From: Flectobacillus longus
GTDB lineage: Bacteria; Bacteroidota; Bacteroidia; Cytophagales; Spirosomataceae
Reading direction: 5' to 3'
Length of the DNA: 64,000 nt
Assembly: GCF_030056705.1 (NCBI RefSeq)
Contig: NZ_JASHIC010000023.1
Coordinates: 86,463 to 150,462, forward strand
Below the pieces are notes generated by a model. The model did no database searches, was not told where the DNA came from, and was given only the letters and a program-made list of their open reading frames with translations. Each line of letters opens with the position of its first letter. Positions within the stretch are counted from its first letter, which is position 1. Of the stretch, positions 8,432 through 16,137 are shown piece after piece. The translations under genes and the position numbers were made by a program.

Positions 8432-8788
8432 CTATTTCTTCTTAGCTTCTTTAACTTTTGCAGCTCTACCGTGTTTTCCACGAAGATAGAACAATCTTGC
8501 ACGACGTACTCTACCTTTACGCAATACTTCGATTTTGTCGATGTTTGGTGACAATAAAGGGAAAATTCTTTCAACACCTACACCGTTAGAAATTTTACGA
8601 ACTGTGAAAGTCTCGCCAGCACCGCTGTTACGACGTTGAATCACAGTGCCTTGGAATACCTGAATACGCTCTTTGTTACCTTCACGGATTCTAACGTGTA
8701 CGTTCAAAGTATCACCTGCTGAAAACTCGGGCAATTCTGCACGGCGTGCAGCGTTTTCAGCCTCTACCAATTTGATTAAATCGTTCAT
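8432..8788 (-). CDS. rplS: 50S ribosomal protein L19
   Basis: 118 residues, the usual size. The sequence [11 protein letters not shown], the [37 protein letters not shown] core and the [13 protein letters not shown] ending are diagnostic of bacterial L19, which sits at the 30S-50S interface near the 16S rRNA contact. Here it is a single-gene unit; rpsP, rimM and trmD are not adjacent. It ends in a bidirectional terminator. Confidence 0.97.
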   Translation of the reverse strand: MNDLIKLVEAENAARRAELPEFSAGDTLNVHVRIREGNKERIQVFQGTVIQRRNSGAGETFTVRKISNGVGVERIFPLLSPNIDKIEVLRKGRVRRARLFYLRGKHGRAAKVKEAKKK

Positions 8789-8923
8789 CTTGAATGATTT
8801 TTGTTGTTTAAGTCCTAAATTTTTTGACTTGATTAATAACTAGCGGTGATATTAAAGGTCTGAAAAACAATACATTATTGTAGTTTGACTGCCCAATCAC
8901 ATAATTACTAAATCTTTGGGGGT

Positions 8924-8933
8924 GCAAAGTTCC
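8924..8933 (-). promoter_or_regulatory. Possible -7 element of the rplS promoter
   Basis: On the minus strand GAACTTTG matches TAnnTTTG except for the first base, about 140 bases upstream of the rplS start. No convincing -33 box was seen. Confidence 0.3.
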
Positions 8934-8988
8934 GAAAAAAAATATGTAAAACCAATAAATTGCTTAAGGATTTTAGAAAAAACTTGGA

Positions 8989-9106
8989 GGCTTTATGATG
9001 CATTTGGCTGTAAGCTCTAAGCATTAGATACAAAAGCTTCAATTTTTCATCAGAAATACTGTTTAACTTTTAGCCTACAGCATAAAGCCTAGAGCTAAAA
9101 GCGAAT
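8989..9106. repeat. Intergenic repeat family 1, copy A
   Basis: Non-coding stretch between divergent rplS and nnr. The part from the TAAGCATTAG string to TTTAACTTTTAGCC aligns almost base for base with the reverse complement of copy B (34961-35113), and the following CTACAGCATAAAGCCTAGAG matches copy D (54733-55020) exactly for 20 bases. Degenerate relative to D. Two candidate -7 boxes for nnr follow directly. Confidence 0.7.
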
Positions 9107-9133
9107 AAAACTATTTTACTTTTGCCACTAACT

Positions 9134-9141
9134 TACTTTTG
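9134..9141 (+). promoter_or_regulatory. -7 element of the nnr promoter
   Basis: TACTTTTG is a perfect match to TAnnTTTG, 23 bases before the start codon; a second perfect match is at 9117-9124. Which one is used is unclear since neither has a clear -33 TTTG. Confidence 0.45.
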
Positions 9142-9164
9142 CACACATATTTAGCTTTTATACA

Positions 9165-10634
9165 ATGAAAAAAATATTTGATGCCCAGCAGATTCGTAAC
9201 TGGGATGCTTATACTATTGCACAGGAACCTATTACTTCCATTGATTTGATGGAGCGAGCCTCTGAAGCATTTACGGATAGGTTATTGTCACTTTTTTCAG
9301 ACAGCGACTTTACGATTTTTTGTGGAAAAGGTAATAATGGAGGAGACGGATTGGCTATTGCTAGAATACTTGCCTTAATGAATAAAAAGGTTGAGGTTTA
9401 TGTCATAGAATATAGTGCTCAAGCTAGTGCTGACTTTTTGATTAATTACGACCGACTAGCTAAAATAACCACTGTGCATACCATTAGTAGCTTGAAGGAT
9501 TTTCCCAATCTCAAGCAAAGCTGTGTTGTGGTAGACGCGATTCTTGGGTCTGGTGTGAATAGACCAGTAGAAGGTATTTTGAAAGATGTTATTCAGAAAA
9601 TAAATCAAAGTAAGCTTCCTATTATTTCAGTAGATATCGCCTCGGGACTATATGTTTCTCAGCCAATTGCTGAGGACAATACCATTATTTGTCCTGATTA
9701 TACCCTGACTTTTGAAGCTCCAAAACTAGCTTTTTTGATGCCTCAAAATCTACAATATGTGGGTGAGTGGGAATGTGTCCCTATTGGTCTTTCGAGTAAA
9801 TATGCTCAAAATACAATAACTTCCTATTTTTGGACAGATAGGGTGTCGCTTAAAAAAAGGGCAAAATTTTCACATAAAGGTACATTTGGGCACGCTTTGC
9901 TGGCTGTCGGAAGTTATGGCTCGATAGGAGCGGCGGTACTTTCAGCAAAAGCTTGCTTACGTTCGGGAGTGGGTTTACTAACCACCTATATACCCTCTTG
10001 TGGATACCAAATTATGCAGGTGGCTGTTCCAGAGGCCATGTGCCAAACAGATCCAGCAGAAAAAGAATTAAGTATTTGTCCCAACCTTGAGAAATACACC
10101 GTCATTGGTGTAGGGTGCGGAATTGGGAAAAGTCATAAGACTCAGGTTTTTCTAAGAGAAATATTATTAAGAGCTGAATGTCCTGTGGTATTGGATGCTG
10201 ATGCGCTAAATATTGTGGCTGAAAATCCAGATATACTTGCTAATATCCCTTCAAAATCGATTTTAACACCACATCCCAAAGAATTACAACGTTTGATTGG
10301 AGCTTGGAAAAATGATTTTGACAAACTAGAAAAAGTAAAAGTGTTCTCTCAAAAATATGATTGTATTGTGTTGATAAAAGGTATGCACACCGCTATAGTT
10401 TTACCCAATCAAGAAGTTTATTTTAACTCGACAGGTAATGCAGGAATGGCTACGGGAGGTAGTGGCGATGTGTTGACAGGTATTATCACAGCATTAATAG
10501 CCCAAGGGTATTCGTCGGAAGAGGCTGCGATTATTGGTGTATTTAAGCATGGTGAAGCAGGAGATATGGCAGCACAGGAAAGAGGACAAATGGCAATGCT
10601 ACCAAGTGATATTATTGAAAAATTGAGATGGTAA
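9165..10634 (+). CDS. nnr: Bifunctional NAD(P)H-hydrate epimerase / ADP-dependent dehydratase
   Basis: 489 residues combining two repair activities for damaged NAD(P)H. Residues 1 to about 210 are the YjeF N-terminal epimerase domain (GKGNNGGDGLAIAR and VVDAILGSGVNRPVEG); residues about 225-489 are a ribokinase-like dehydratase domain with GTFGHALLAVGSYGSIGAAVLSAKA, LTPHPKELQRL and the ATP-type NAGMATGGSGDVLTG loop. The epimerase interconverts R and S hydrates, and the dehydratase restores NAD(P)H using ADP. It is a monocistronic cytosolic gene bounded by repeat A upstream and a 42-base terminator palindrome downstream. Confidence 0.95.
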   Translation: MKKIFDAQQIRNWDAYTIAQEPITSIDLMERASEAFTDRLLSLFSDSDFTIFCGKGNNGGDGLAIARILALMNKKVEVYVIEYSAQASADFLINYDRLAKITTVHTISSLKDFPNLKQSCVVVDAILGSGVNRPVEGILKDVIQKINQSKLPIISVDIASGLYVSQPIAEDNTIICPDYTLTFEAPKLAFLMPQNLQYVGEWECVPIGLSSKYAQNTITSYFWTDRVSLKKRAKFSHKGTFGHALLAVGSYGSIGAAVLSAKACLRSGVGLLTTYIPSCGYQIMQVAVPEAMCQTDPAEKELSICPNLEKYTVIGVGCGIGKSHKTQVFLREILLRAECPVVLDADALNIVAENPDILANIPSKSILTPHPKELQRLIGAWKNDFDKLEKVKVFSQKYDCIVLIKGMHTAIVLPNQEVYFNSTGNAGMATGGSGDVLTGIITALIAQGYSSEEAAIIGVFKHGEAGDMAAQERGQMAMLPSDIIEKLRW

Positions 10635-10760
10635 ACACGTAAGTCATTTCAAATTTAGTGATTTAAGAAATTGTGAATGAGTGATTTTTTAATAGGAATT
10701 TTACTAGTAGAGACGCAATGATTGCGTCTAAAGCCGAGTCATGTCTAGCATGGTAGTCTC

Positions 10761-10802
10761 AAAAAAAGGCGGTTGGGAAATATTTCCCAACCGCCTTTTT
10801 TT
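10761..10802. terminator. Bidirectional terminator, 42-base perfect palindrome
   Basis: Arms 10761-10781 and 10782-10802 are exact reverse complements without spacer: A run, GGCGGTTGGGAAAT, then the mirror and a T run. It lies between convergent nnr and feoB. Confidence 0.92.
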
Positions 10803-10855
10803 GATGAAAACTTGGAGAATAATTCCAATCCTAAAATTCGGGATTACTCATATTC

Positions 10856-12988
10856 TTATTTCAACAATTGATACACAATAAATGCCGATAAGTATGCTAG
10901 CGTAGTCATATAAACCAACTGAATAGCAGGATAGCGCCATGATTTTGTTTCACGATATGTTGTAGCCAAGGTACTCATACATTGCATAGCAAAGGCATAG
11001 AATATCATCAGCGAAAAGCCTAATGCCGCGTCGTACATCGGTTTGCCAGTTTCAGGGTTTATTTCTGCACGCATACGATTCATGACAGTGGTGTTTTCGT
11101 CGTCTACTTCGCCTCCTAAACTATAAATTGTGGACATAGTTCCTACAAACACTTCACGTGCTGCAAAAGAAGTTAACAAGGCAATGCCGATTTTCCAGTC
11201 ATATCCTAAAGGCTTAATAGCTGGTTCGAGAACCTTACCAAAATGACCTGCATACGATGATTCTAGTTTTTGAGCAGCAATTTTATTTTCTAAATCCGCT
11301 CCTGTTAAAGTTGGATTTTCAGTTTTCACTTTTTGTTCTGCTTCTTGCATTGCATTGCCTGGACCATAGCTAGCCATTACCCAAAGCACAATCGAAATAG
11401 CAACGATAATTTTACCCGCTTCAAATACGAAAGCTTTGGTAGAATTAAGCAAAGAAATCATAATATGTTTGAAACGAGGACCTTTGTAAGAAGGAAGCTC
11501 CATGATAAAATAGCTTCTTTCTTTGGCTTTTAATAGGACTTTTAAAATCCAAGCCGAAAGAATTGCCATCCCAAAGCCTAGTAAATACAAACCAAATAAT
11601 GCTACACCTTGTAAGCTGAAAATGCCAAAAAGGGTGCTCTTTTCTGGAACAACTAAGGCGATTAATACCGTATAAATGGGTAAACGCGCCGAACACGACA
11701 TCAATGGCGTTACCATAATAGTAATCAAGCGGTCTTTCCATGAACCAATGCTACGGGTACTCATAATGGCAGGTACCGCACATGCTACACCTGAAATAAG
11801 TGGCACAACGGATTTACCATTCAACCCAAATCTACGCATGAGTTTGTCCATGATAAACATTACTCTGGACATATAACCTGTCTCTTCCAACAAGGAAATA
11901 AACAAGAAGAGGAATACGATTTGAGGTACAAATACGACCACACCTCCAATACCAGCAATCAATCCGTCTGTCAATAAATTAACTAATTGACTTTCTGGAA
12001 GGGTGTCTTTGAGGTATTGATTGAGCCATGCTACACCGTTATCAATCAAATCTTGTGGATATGCCGCCCAAGTAAATACTGCTTGGAACATGACAAATAA
12101 AATGCCCAAGAAAACAAAATAACCCCAAAACTGATGAAGAAAAACTTTATCCAAACGATCAGTCCAAGTTTTTACAGGCTCGTCTTCAACAGGAATTTGA
12201 TGTAAACAACCATCTACGATTTCATTAAGTACTGCGTAGCGAGAAACGGTTTCTTGAGCTTGAAATTTTTGTGAATTCCAGCCATATTTTTCTTGAAGTT
12301 TATCAAAACCTACTCTTTGCTCAGTATTGAATTGCTTCAGATTATCGTGTTCCGAAAGCCATAACAAGGCGTGGTAATCGTCGGTATCACCATATTGCTC
12401 CTTGATTTCATCAATCAATTCGGGCGAATATTCTACAGGTAACGAGTCGTTAGAATTGAATCGTTGCTCAAGCGTCTTGTTTACTGCAAGGCGTAAGCCA
12501 TTGAGTCCGATACCTTTTTTGGCATTGACTTCTGCAACTTCTACGTTGAGCTCTTTGGCGAGCTTAAAAGAATTGATTACGATACCTGAGTTTTCGGCAA
12601 CGTCAATCATGTTGAGTGCCAAAACGGTAGGAATGCCAAGGTCACGAACTTGGCTAAATAGTAGCAAATTGCGTTTAAGGTTAGACGCATCGGCTACTAC
12701 TATGGCCATATCTGGATAGTCAGGATGTTGTGGGTTGGCAAGGATGTTGATAACAACCTGCTCGTCGACTGATTTTGGATATATACTATAAATCCCCGGT
12801 AAATCTAGAATTTCGGCTTCAGTGCCTGTCTCCAAATTCCATTTCCCAATCAACTTGTCCATAGTTACGCCTGGAAAGTTCCCCGTTTTTTGACGGAGAC
12901 CTGTAAGGCTATTGAACAAAGAAGATTTTCCAGCGTTGGGATTACCGATTAATGCTATTTTGGGTGATTTCTTCAAGGCTATTAGCAA
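10856..12988 (-). CDS. feoB: Ferrous iron transporter FeoB
   Basis: Up to 710 residues. The N-terminal cytosolic GTPase has G1 GNPNAGKS, G2 region GNFPGVT, G3 DLPG and G4 NMID, followed by the GDI-like helical region. The membrane part carries two Gate modules (GVACAVPAIMSTRSI and AAREVFVGTMSTI, each with the conserved Cys or related residue region) and ends with the final transmembrane helices. It imports Fe2+. No ATG precedes the G1 loop; the start must be TTG, either 12988 or, more like homologues (MKKSPKIALIGNPN), the TTG at 12976. feoA lies 118 bases upstream on the same strand. Confidence 0.95.
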   Translation of the reverse strand: MLIALKKSPKIALIGNPNAGKSSLFNSLTGLRQKTGNFPGVTMDKLIGKWNLETGTEAEILDLPGIYSIYPKSVDEQVVINILANPQHPDYPDMAIVVADASNLKRNLLLFSQVRDLGIPTVLALNMIDVAENSGIVINSFKLAKELNVEVAEVNAKKGIGLNGLRLAVNKTLEQRFNSNDSLPVEYSPELIDEIKEQYGDTDDYHALLWLSEHDNLKQFNTEQRVGFDKLQEKYGWNSQKFQAQETVSRYAVLNEIVDGCLHQIPVEDEPVKTWTDRLDKVFLHQFWGYFVFLGILFVMFQAVFTWAAYPQDLIDNGVAWLNQYLKDTLPESQLVNLLTDGLIAGIGGVVVFVPQIVFLFLFISLLEETGYMSRVMFIMDKLMRRFGLNGKSVVPLISGVACAVPAIMSTRSIGSWKDRLITIMVTPLMSCSARLPIYTVLIALVVPEKSTLFGIFSLQGVALFGLYLLGFGMAILSAWILKVLLKAKERSYFIMELPSYKGPRFKHIMISLLNSTKAFVFEAGKIIVAISIVLWVMASYGPGNAMQEAEQKVKTENPTLTGADLENKIAAQKLESSYAGHFGKVLEPAIKPLGYDWKIGIALLTSFAAREVFVGTMSTIYSLGGEVDDENTTVMNRMRAEINPETGKPMYDAALGFSLMIFYAFAMQCMSTLATTYRETKSWRYPAIQLVYMTTLAYLSAFIVYQLLK

Positions 12989-13106
12989 TTTTTGGCTTCA
13001 AACTAATAACGTAAAAACGCATAGTTTGTTCCTATCTATTCACTTTGTTATTGATTAGTCTTTTATGAAAATAGAATAAATCCAAGACTAACCAAAGTGG
13101 TATTAT

Positions 13107-13325
13107 TTAAGCAACAACAATAGTTGAGGCTTCATCTTTTCGCATTGACAAAACATAGCCAGAAACCTTTACGGCGATTGGATCACCAAAGGGGGCAATA
13201 TGTGTCATTGTTACTTGAGTACCGGGCAAGCAGCCCATTTCTAACAATTTGAGTGATAGAAGTTCGTCGCTAAAGCTAACAATCACGCCCTTTTCCCCGA
13301 TTTTCAAATCCGCAACTGTTCTCAT
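13107..13325 (-). CDS. feoA: Ferrous iron transport protein FeoA
   Basis: 72 residues from ATG 13325 (MRTVADLKIGEKG), the normal FeoA start; a longer frame upstream adds only hydrophobic leader-like residues. SH3-like beta barrel signature: LKLLEMGCLPGTQVTMTHIAPFGDPIAVKVSGYVLSMRKDEA. FeoA is a small cytosolic partner that supports FeoB transport. It is the first gene of feoAB, transcribed from the region shared with the divergent ccm operon. Confidence 0.93.
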   Translation of the reverse strand: MRTVADLKIGEKGVIVSFSDELLSLKLLEMGCLPGTQVTMTHIAPFGDPIAVKVSGYVLSMRKDEASTIVVA

Positions 13326-13393
13326 GATTACGCTTTCGATTAATAGTAGTTGTAATATAAAGTACAAATTTCTAAAGACTTAACAATTTATGA

Positions 13394-13433
13394 ATTTGCA
13401 CTTTATTTAGACTTATTCAAAACAAGTGCAAAT
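13394..13433. promoter_or_regulatory. Spaced inverted repeat upstream of feoAB, candidate operator
   Basis: ATTTGCACTT (13394-13403) and AAGTGCAAAT (13424-13433) are exact reverse complements 20 bases apart, about 70 bases upstream of feoA. The 30-base centre spacing is near three helical turns, as expected for cooperative repressor binding. An iron regulator would be plausible, but the motif is not a classical Fur or DtxR box. Confidence 0.4.
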
Positions 13434-13604
13434 AAACAAAGAGTTCCTTGTTTAAAGAAATATTTGCGAACTAAACCTCAAATTTTCTTTTTGATTATGA
13501 TTTTAATCATTTTGAAACATTAGTTTTTGCATTCTATTTGTCCTCGAAAAATCTCCCTCCAAAGTTGTTGAGCGAATGTCTCAAAATATTACTTCCTTTT
13601 TGAG

Positions 13605-13632
13605 TTTGCAGTTTGTTTGTGTCGTAACTTTG
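13605..13632 (+). promoter_or_regulatory. Promoter of the ccm operon
   Basis: TTTG at 13605-13608 and a perfect -7 box TAACTTTG at 13625-13632. Transcription would start near 13640, downstream of an in-frame TTG at 13617, which argues for the ATG at 13710 as the true ccmB start. Confidence 0.6.
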
Positions 13633-13709
13633 CGGAAAATTTTGAAAAAGGCTATCCAAATTTGACTCATCAACATTATGCCAAATATAGCCTCAGAGAG
13701 TTATTCGAT

Positions 13710-14375
13710 ATGGTAAACGAAATAAAAGCATTAATTGACAAAGAGATACGATTGGAGTTGAGGCAAAAATATGCTATCAATGGGATGCTTTTATATATTG
13801 TGAGTACGGTATATGTGTGTTATTTATCGTTTCGGCTGAAAACGAACCATATCGATAAAATTACTTGGAACACGCTTTTTTGGATTATTATTCTTTTCAC
13901 AGCAGTTAATGCTATTGCCAAAAGCTTCACGCAGGAGCGTTATGGGCGTCTTCTATATTATTATACCTTAGCTAATCCAGTAGGAATTATTGTTTCGAAA
14001 ATTATCTACAACTCTATCTTGATGTTGGTATTGTCATTGGTAGGTTTTGGGGTGTATGGTTTGGTGATGGGAAATCCAGTAGGTGATGTAGGGTTGTATT
14101 TGGTAGCACTTATACTGGGAGCAATTGGTTTTGCAAGCACACTCACGATGATTGCTGGTATTGCATCAAAAGCCGAAAACAGTGCAACATTGATGGCAGT
14201 ATTGAGTTTCCCAGTGATTATTCCGATGTTATTGATGTTAATAAAAATATCAAAAAATGCACTCGATGGACTAGATAGAGGAGAAAGCCTAGACGAAGTA
14301 ATGATTCTTTTGGCAATTGATGCTATCGTATTGGTGTTGTCGGTGATACTTTTCCCTTTTTTGTGGAGAAGCTAG
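13710..14375 (+). CDS. ccmB: Heme exporter CcmB
   Basis: 221 residues from ATG 13710 (MVNEIKALIDKEIRLELRQKYAINGMLLY). The LIDKEIRLELRQKY start and six membrane segments are typical of CcmB, the permease that with ATPase CcmA and with CcmC/CcmD handles heme in system I cytochrome c maturation. The promoter at 13605-13632 rules out the longer frame beginning at 13617. ccmA is not in this operon, so the ATPase must be encoded elsewhere. First gene of the ccm operon. Confidence 0.92.
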   Translation: MVNEIKALIDKEIRLELRQKYAINGMLLYIVSTVYVCYLSFRLKTNHIDKITWNTLFWIIILFTAVNAIAKSFTQERYGRLLYYYTLANPVGIIVSKIIYNSILMLVLSLVGFGVYGLVMGNPVGDVGLYLVALILGAIGFASTLTMIAGIASKAENSATLMAVLSFPVIIPMLLMLIKISKNALDGLDRGESLDEVMILLAIDAIVLVLSVILFPFLWRS

Positions 14376-14463
14376 AGAATTGAGTAAATTATAGTTATTA
14401 CTAGGCAGTTGTAAAAAAATAGGGAAAACTCAATGATTCAACATAGAGTTAATAAATGATAAA

Positions 14464-15126
14464 ATGAAACAGAATTGGTATAAGTATTTGGCAGTATTGA
14501 TGCTGTCGTATGTAATGGTTTGGGGCTTTTTGGGACATATTCCTCGTCAGCCTGTATTGCACGAAACGGCTCGAAACTTATATTTCCACGTGCCGATGTG
14601 GTTTTCGATGTTTGTAATGTTGACGATTTCGGTTATCAATTCTATCAAGTATTTGAGAAATCCACTTACTGTTATCGATGACAAAGCGGAGTCTTATGCC
14701 TATACTGGAATTTTGTTTGGTGTTGTAGGTTGTGCAACAGGAAGTATCTGGGCACGTTATACATGGGGTACTTGGTGGACCAATGATGTAAAACTCAATG
14801 GCGCAGCTATCGGATTATTAATCTACTTTGCTTATGCTATTTTGAGAGGCTCGTTTGAAGACGAACAACAAAAAGCACGTATTTCGGCGATTTACAACAT
14901 TTTTGCTATAGCATTATTGATTCCTTTACTAATCATTTTGCCACGTATGACCGATTCGTTGCACCCAGGCAATGGTGGTAACCCAGGTTTTAAACCAATG
15001 GATACAGAAGGTGCTATGCGTATAGTTTTTTATCCTGCTGTAATTGGGTGGATTAGCTTGGGCTATTGGATTACCAATCTTCGTTTGCGCATTCGTAAAA
15101 TCGAAAGACAAGCGAATGAAGCCTAG
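14464..15126 (+). CDS. ccmC: Heme handling protein CcmC
   Basis: 220 residues with six predicted membrane helices. The tryptophan-rich heme motif reads WGTWWTNDVKLN (residues 101-112), with conserved histidines in YFHVPMW before it and SLHPG after it, which ligand heme at the outer face of the membrane. CcmC loads heme on CcmE. The gene follows ccmB by 88 bases and precedes the ccmD-like gene, as in other Bacteroidota ccm operons. Confidence 0.95.
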   Translation: MKQNWYKYLAVLMLSYVMVWGFLGHIPRQPVLHETARNLYFHVPMWFSMFVMLTISVINSIKYLRNPLTVIDDKAESYAYTGILFGVVGCATGSIWARYTWGTWWTNDVKLNGAAIGLLIYFAYAILRGSFEDEQQKARISAIYNIFAIALLIPLLIILPRMTDSLHPGNGGNPGFKPMDTEGAMRIVFYPAVIGWISLGYWITNLRLRIRKIERQANEA

Positions 15127-15277
15127 ATAAGTTTTGGGTGGAGAGTTGAGCATGAGAATTTTTGCTGGATTCATCATTTACAACACAGCCCTTAGAAAAA
15201 TTACTTATTTCTTAATTAATAAAGTCTTTTACTAAACAAAAAGCCAAAAGTTGATGACTGATGGCTCGATAGATAAA

Positions 15278-15502
15278 ATGAAAAAGGTATTATCAATTTT
15301 AACCCTAATGCTAGTTTCGCTAGCTTCTTTTGCTCAAGACAATGCTGCTGGTGAGCCAGAAATGGCTGATAAATTATATGCAGATGGACGTATCTATGCG
15401 GTAGTCGCTGTGGTGGTTACTATCTTTTTAGGCGTAGTAATCTATCTGGTAACATTGGATAAGAAAATTTCAAAAATCGAAAAAACTCTCAATTCGAAAT
15501 AA
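15278..15502 (+). CDS. ccmD: CcmD-like small membrane protein
   Basis: 74 residues from ATG 15278, which yields a proper signal-like start (MKKVLSILTLMLVSLASFAQD); an ATG 27 bases upstream gives an unlikely charged leader. A second hydrophobic helix (about 43-62, YAVVAVVVTIFLGVVIYLV) is followed by a charged tail. Size and place between ccmC and ccmE fit CcmD, which helps release holo-CcmE; sequence similarity within this family is too low for certainty. It lies 30 bases before ccmE. Confidence 0.72.
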   Translation: MKKVLSILTLMLVSLASFAQDNAAGEPEMADKLYADGRIYAVVAVVVTIFLGVVIYLVTLDKKISKIEKTLNSK

Positions 15503-15532
15503 GCGAAATCTCAAAAAGACGCATCAATAATC

Positions 15533-15973
15533 ATGAAAAAAACACACATCTTCGGACTAATTATCATTGCCATTGCAGTGGTGATTTTGGTGTCAACGGG
15601 TACCGACGCTAGTACTTATGTTGACTTTGGTGTAGCCGAAAATATGGCTAAAGACGGTAGTGCAGAGAAGGTACACGTAGTGGGTAAACTAAAAAAAGAT
15701 GCTGGTGGTAATGTTACAGGAATGAGCTACAATCCTGCACTAGATGCCAATCACTTTGAATTTACATTGGTTGATAACAAAGGACGTGAACAGAAGGTTG
15801 TATATGATGCTCCAAAACCTCAAGATATGGATCGTTCTGAGCAAGTCGTGATTATTGGTAATATGGAAGGTCAGGTTTTTAAATGTGAGAAAATCCTTTT
15901 GAAATGTCCTTCTAAATACCAAGATGGAAATGTGGATTTCAAAGAAGTAGAAAAACCTGCTTCTAAATCATAA
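15533..15973 (+). CDS. ccmE: Cytochrome c maturation heme chaperone CcmE, CxxxY type
   Basis: 146 residues: one N-terminal membrane anchor (about 6-22) and a periplasmic OB fold. It takes heme covalently from the CcmABCD complex and hands it to CcmF. The heme-binding motif is Cys125-P-S-K-Tyr129 in place of the proteobacterial HxxxY; CxxxY variants are known from some other bacteria and archaea. The strand pattern VHVVGKL, HFEFTLVD and QVVIIGNMEGQVFKCEKIL agrees with the family. Confidence 0.93.
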   Translation: MKKTHIFGLIIIAIAVVILVSTGTDASTYVDFGVAENMAKDGSAEKVHVVGKLKKDAGGNVTGMSYNPALDANHFEFTLVDNKGREQKVVYDAPKPQDMDRSEQVVIIGNMEGQVFKCEKILLKCPSKYQDGNVDFKEVEKPASKS

Positions 15974-16029
15974 TTCGGCAGTTGGCTGTTGCCATATAGT
16001 TGATTCAGACTTACTGCTTACTTCAACAG

Positions 16030-16070
16030 ATACGACTTCCAAACTCTTTTACTGAGCGTAGGAGTCGTAT
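16030..16070 (+). other. Hairpin between ccmE and ccmF
   Basis: ATACGACT (16030-16037) pairs with AGTCGTAT (16063-16070), extended by CC/GG with a bulge, followed by TTGTCTT. In a 164-base gap inside the operon, it may be a partial terminator or an RNA processing site that lowers ccmF expression. Confidence 0.4.
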
Positions 16071-16137
16071 TTGTCTTAAAAATGCCTCAATGGTATTCAA
16101 AAATTAGGGTCTATCTCCCCAAACCCATTTTATCAAG

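Noticed and set aside
13617..13709. Longer ccmB protein from TTG 13617
   Set aside because: A full TAACTTTG -7 box at 13625-13632 lies inside this stretch, so the mRNA starts downstream; family start fits ATG 13710.
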